A DNA stretch of 8,478 bases from Limnoraphis robusta CS-951 (GTDB taxonomy: Bacteria; Cyanobacteriota; Cyanobacteriia; Cyanobacteriales; Microcoleaceae), in NCBI RefSeq assembly GCF_000972705.2, contig NZ_LATL02000360.1, positions 1-8,478 on the forward strand, read 5' to 3'. Of the stretch, positions 6,326-8,478 are shown piece by piece (positions within the stretch are counted from its first letter, which is position 1; each line of letters begins with the position of its first letter). A program made the position numbers and the translations under genes. The notes below the pieces were generated by a model. It was not told the origin of the DNA. It was given only the letters and a program-made list of their open reading frames with translations, and searched no databases.

Positions 6326-7390
6326 ATGACTCAAACTAACTCTCGTCCAACCCTTTATCTTCGACTTACCGCCATGCAGCTTCCCGATGGTGGGAGTTTA
6401 GAAAAGTTGGCGTTATCTCCTCGTCAAACCGAAGATACAAGAAAAACAACCTTAAGGGTTTATCCGGGAGAACCGAGTGAAATTATCCTGAAATTAGAGA
6501 ATCAGTCAGAAGAATCTCTCACACTAAACTTACAGCTAGAAATTGAACCCAAAATTAATCCAAATTGGTGTCAATGGTATCAGCAAAGCGTTAATAATGG
6601 TGTTACTCAACCCCAAGACGTTCGAGGGTTCAGCTATCAACTAACAATTGCGCCTCAACAACAGCAAGAAATCGAAATTGAGTTTGAATTTCCGCAAAGT
6701 TTTTTTGAAGAACAAACCGCGTTAACTTCGGAACAGAGTAAACTAGAAATTAATTATTTTGCCCAACTTTTTGTTTATAGCAATCATTTCAATAATAGGT
6801 TAATTGGTTATCAAGTTTTTGACTTAAAAATTGCTCCTAGAATAGAATATCTGGACTTTTTACCTGTTATTTACAGTGAAACAGATTTTCTCAGTCGTTT
6901 CTTGAAAATACTTGAAGAAACCTATGACCCAGCCATTCAAACCACCGATAATTTATGGGCCTATCTTGACCCGCTAACGGCACCAAAAGCGCTTCTTCCT
7001 TTTTTAGCCCAGTGGGTAGGTTGGAAAATGGATTCTCGCTGGCCTCTTGATATTCAACGCCGCCTCATTCGCAATGCAATTGTTCTTTATCGTTGGCATG
7101 GAACTCGTAAAGGTTTGCGGTTTTATCTGCATCTTTTTACGGGTTTACCCCTCGATGAAGACTTACCAGAAGCCGAGAAACATATTAATATTTGGGAAGA
7201 TTTTAATCGGGGGTTTGTTCTCGGAGCAACTCATATTAATCAAGATTCGATGTTGGGAGGCGGACGCGCTTATCACTTTATTGTTCGCTTGCGAGTTGAC
7301 TTTCCAAATCAGATTGATGAACCGTTAGTGCGAGAAATTATTGAACAATATAAACCCGCTTTTTGCACCTACGAACTTAACATCATGTAG
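6326..7390 (+). CDS. Tail protein I-like baseplate protein (TIGR02242 type; Afp12-like) with beta-rich N-terminal extension
   Basis: The C-terminal half (about 172-354) fits phage tail protein I-like wedge proteins of injection systems: YLDFLPVIYSETDFLSRFLK (175-194), the LDPLTAPKALLPFLAQWVGW segment (214-233), then RRLIRNAIVLYRWHGTRKGL (245-264) and HLFTGLPL (269-276). This protein links the J-like wedge to fibres or the baseplate rim. The first ~170 residues are extra: alternating hydrophobic strands such as TTLRVYPGEPSEIILKLENQ (41-60) and QLTIAPQQQQEIEIEFEF (105-122) look like one immunoglobulin-like beta sandwich. It starts 20 bp after the J-like gene. Its TAG stop (7388-7390) is part of the first REP-like repeat, so the last residues (LNIM) may reflect repeat insertion. 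The C-terminal assignment is firm, the Ig-like call is inference. Confidence 0.87.
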   Translation: MTQTNSRPTLYLRLTAMQLPDGGSLEKLALSPRQTEDTRKTTLRVYPGEPSEIILKLENQSEESLTLNLQLEIEPKINPNWCQWYQQSVNNGVTQPQDVRGFSYQLTIAPQQQQEIEIEFEFPQSFFEEQTALTSEQSKLEINYFAQLFVYSNHFNNRLIGYQVFDLKIAPRIEYLDFLPVIYSETDFLSRFLKILEETYDPAIQTTDNLWAYLDPLTAPKALLPFLAQWVGWKMDSRWPLDIQRRLIRNAIVLYRWHGTRKGLRFYLHLFTGLPLDEDLPEAEKHINIWEDFNRGFVLGATHINQDSMLGGGRAYHFIVRLRVDFPNQIDEPLVREIIEQYKPAFCTYELNIM

Positions 7391-7686
7391 GTTGGGTTGA
7401 CAAAGGAAACCCAACATCAAAGTAGGTTGGGTTGACAAAGGAAACCCAACATCATGTAGGTTGAGTAGTAGGTTGGGTTGACGAAGGAAACCCAAAATCA
7501 AAGTAGGTTGAGTAGTAGGTTGGGTTGACGAAGGAAACCCAAAATCAAAGTAGGTTGGGTTGACAAAGGAAACCCAACATCAAAGTAGGTTGAGTTGACA
7601 AAGGAAACCCAACATCAAAGTAGGTTGGGTTGACAAAGGAAACCCAACATCAAAGTAGGTTGGGTTGACAAAGGAAACCCAAAACT
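7387..7686 (+). repeat. Tandem array of REP-like hairpins, 35-bp period
   Basis: This gene-free stretch holds eight near-complete units starting at 7387, 7422, 7468, 7515, 7550, 7585, 7620 and 7655. Each starts GTAGGTTGGGTTGA (one has GTAGGTTGAGTTGA) and ends AAACCCAAC or AAACCCAAAA, with a short ATCAAA or ATCAT joint. GTTGGGTT and AACCCAAC form the stem. Two 12-bp partial units (GTAGGTTGAGTA at 7456 and 7503) precede full units, making an exact 47-bp duplication (7456-7502 and 7503-7549). The array starts in the stop codon of the baseplate operon and ends 10 bp before the RAYT stop. Possible effects are transcript termination or 3'-end stabilisation for the operon. Confidence 0.95.
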
Positions 7687-7696
7687 TAATATAATT

Positions 7697-8239
7697 CTAT
7701 TCAAACCCAATCCCTTCTATAAAGTAAATTTCTTCATTTTCACCCCAATTCAATGTTAGCAAACCATTTTTTACAAACCGATGAAAGCTAGAATATTGCC
7801 AGTCTTTAGGAGACTTAACCAAGCCATGTTTAACCGGATTATAATGAATATAATCGACGTGTTGAATCAAGTCTTTATCATCTCGAATACAATGTTCCCA
7901 AAATCGCCTTTGCCAAATTGCTTGTTCATTTTTTCGTTGTCGGGATAAGGAATATTTTTGTTTATATTTGGAGTCACATCGACGGCTAAATTCACTTTTA
8001 ATCAGTCGCCAACGGGTTGAAAAGTCGCAATCATTTTCAGGTAATGTCCAGATACAATGCAAATGATCGGGGAGAATTACTATAGCATCAATTGTAAAGG
8101 GATGATTTCCCATAACATAGCGAAAAGCTTCCCGCAGAAGTGCTATATTATCAGGTTCGCAAAGGATTTTACGCCGTTGATAGGTGACAACAGTAAAAAA
8201 GTAAGTTCCCCCGTTAATTTTTGCACGACGGTATCGCAT
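7697..8239 (-). CDS. REP-associated tyrosine transposase (RAYT, Y1 HUH family)
   Basis: This 180-residue protein has the features of RAYT proteins, single-copy relatives of IS200 TnpA that bind and cut REP hairpins. It starts MRYRRAKINGGTYFFTVVTY, has the HUH metal motif LPDHLHCIWTLP with His59 and His61, the RAYT-typical IWQRRFWEHCIRD (108-120), and the catalytic Tyr130 in HVDYIHYNPVKHGLV (127-141). All key residues are intact. It is only distantly similar to the TnpA at 1330, so it is not part of that IS. The ATG at 8239 has only a weak GAGTG before it. A REP hairpin begins 16 bp upstream of the start and a REP array ends 10 bp from the stop, so the gene is packed between likely substrates. 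Related RAYTs recognise hairpins preceded by GTAG, which these repeats have. Confidence 0.93.
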   Translation of the reverse strand: MRYRRAKINGGTYFFTVVTYQRRKILCEPDNIALLREAFRYVMGNHPFTIDAIVILPDHLHCIWTLPENDCDFSTRWRLIKSEFSRRCDSKYKQKYSLSRQRKNEQAIWQRRFWEHCIRDDKDLIQHVDYIHYNPVKHGLVKSPKDWQYSSFHRFVKNGLLTLNWGENEEIYFIEGIGFE

Positions 8240-8254
8240 ATTTCACTCAAAAAA

Positions 8255-8478
8255 GTAGGTTGGGTAGAACGAAAGTGAAACCCAACATTAAAGTTAACAC
8301 AACGACCGCAAAAGTAGCAAAAGTAGGTTGGGTAGAACGACAGTGAAACCCAACATTAAAGTTAACACAACGACCGCAAAAGTAGGTTGGGTTGACAAAG
8401 GAAACCCAACATTAAAGTTAACACAACGAGCGCAAAAGTAGGTTGGGTTAACAAAGGAAACCCAACATTAAAGTTAAC
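8255..8478 (+). repeat. Second tandem array of REP-like hairpins, 56-68-bp period, running off the window
   Basis: Four units start at 8255, 8323, 8382 and 8438, the last cut by the window end. Each is a GTAG-headed hairpin followed by a spacer of about 25-27 bp containing ATTAAAGTTAACACAACG. The first two hairpins have the variant loop after GTTGGGTAGAACGA; the third is the same type as in the first array, and the fourth differs in having GGGTTAAC. Unit one carries an extra 9 bp (GTAGCAAAA), which again contains GTAG. The array is in the same direction as the first one and lies upstream of the RAYT gene. No gene is seen here. Confidence 0.93.

Noticed and set aside
3516..7390. Complete prophage or type VI secretion locus
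   Set aside because: No capsid, terminase, integrase, TssB/C, TssJLM or Hcp gene is present; the TIGR02243/TIGR02242-type pair points to an extracellular-type contractile injection system, and only its baseplate part.
7387..7686. CRISPR array
   Set aside because: The 35-bp period looks similar, but there are no unique spacers; the joints between hairpins are the same 4-6 bases and no cas gene is near.
7697..8239. Second copy of the IS200/IS605 TnpA
   Set aside because: The protein is longer and has RAYT-specific WQRRFWEH and YIHYNPVKHG motifs; no tnpB accompanies it and REP arrays flank it.
8057..8278. 73-codon plus-strand open frame opposite the RAYT start
   Set aside because: It overlaps the conserved HUH-containing frame on the other strand and ends in the REP array, so it is a shadow.

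Overview
The window looks like accessory chromosome of a cyanobacterium, probably a filamentous or colonial one. The evidence is four HIP1 octamers (GCGATCGC at 3248, 4460, 5119 and 5956), many copies of the GTAGGTTGGGTT repeat common in cyanobacterial genomes, and cyanobacterial-style toxin-antitoxin and IS200/IS605 proteins. No rRNA, tRNA or CRISPR array was seen.

Left part (1-2756): a mobile-element and toxin-antitoxin graveyard. An IS200/IS605 element with divergent tnpB (minus) and tnpA (plus) fills about 1-1820. Its left end abuts a VapC toxin gene cut off after about 36 codons, with the VapB-type antitoxin gene still intact upstream. The simplest reading is that the IS landed in vapC and the rest of vapC lies left of base 1. 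Next comes a second, also broken, toxin-antitoxin pair: an intact YefM/Phd-like antitoxin followed by a YoeB toxin lacking its first ~34 residues. Two near-identical solo GTAG-headed hairpin repeats bracket this pair.

Middle (2753-7390): a minus-strand coiled-coil protein of unknown function diverges from a compact plus-strand operon of three phage-tail-like baseplate genes: gp25/gpW-like, baseplate J-like (TIGR02243 type) and tail protein I-like (TIGR02242 type) with an extra beta-rich N-terminal region. Their order matches extracellular contractile injection systems (Afp9-Afp11-Afp12 order). No sheath, tube, spike, ATPase or fibre gene is in the window, so this is a detached or edge piece of the baseplate module. 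A consensus TATAAT lies before the operon.

Right part (7387-8478): a REP/RAYT unit. A REP-associated tyrosine transposase (minus strand) sits between two tandem arrays of GTAG-headed imperfect palindromes, one with a 35-bp period (7387-7686) and one with a 56-68-bp period (8255 to the window edge). The same hairpin family occurs as solo copies at 2228 and 2726. In two places the GTAG supplies the stop codon of the neighbouring gene. This combination fits a transposase-plus-REP system that seeds repeats into the flanking accessory genes, and it is the most interesting structure in the window.
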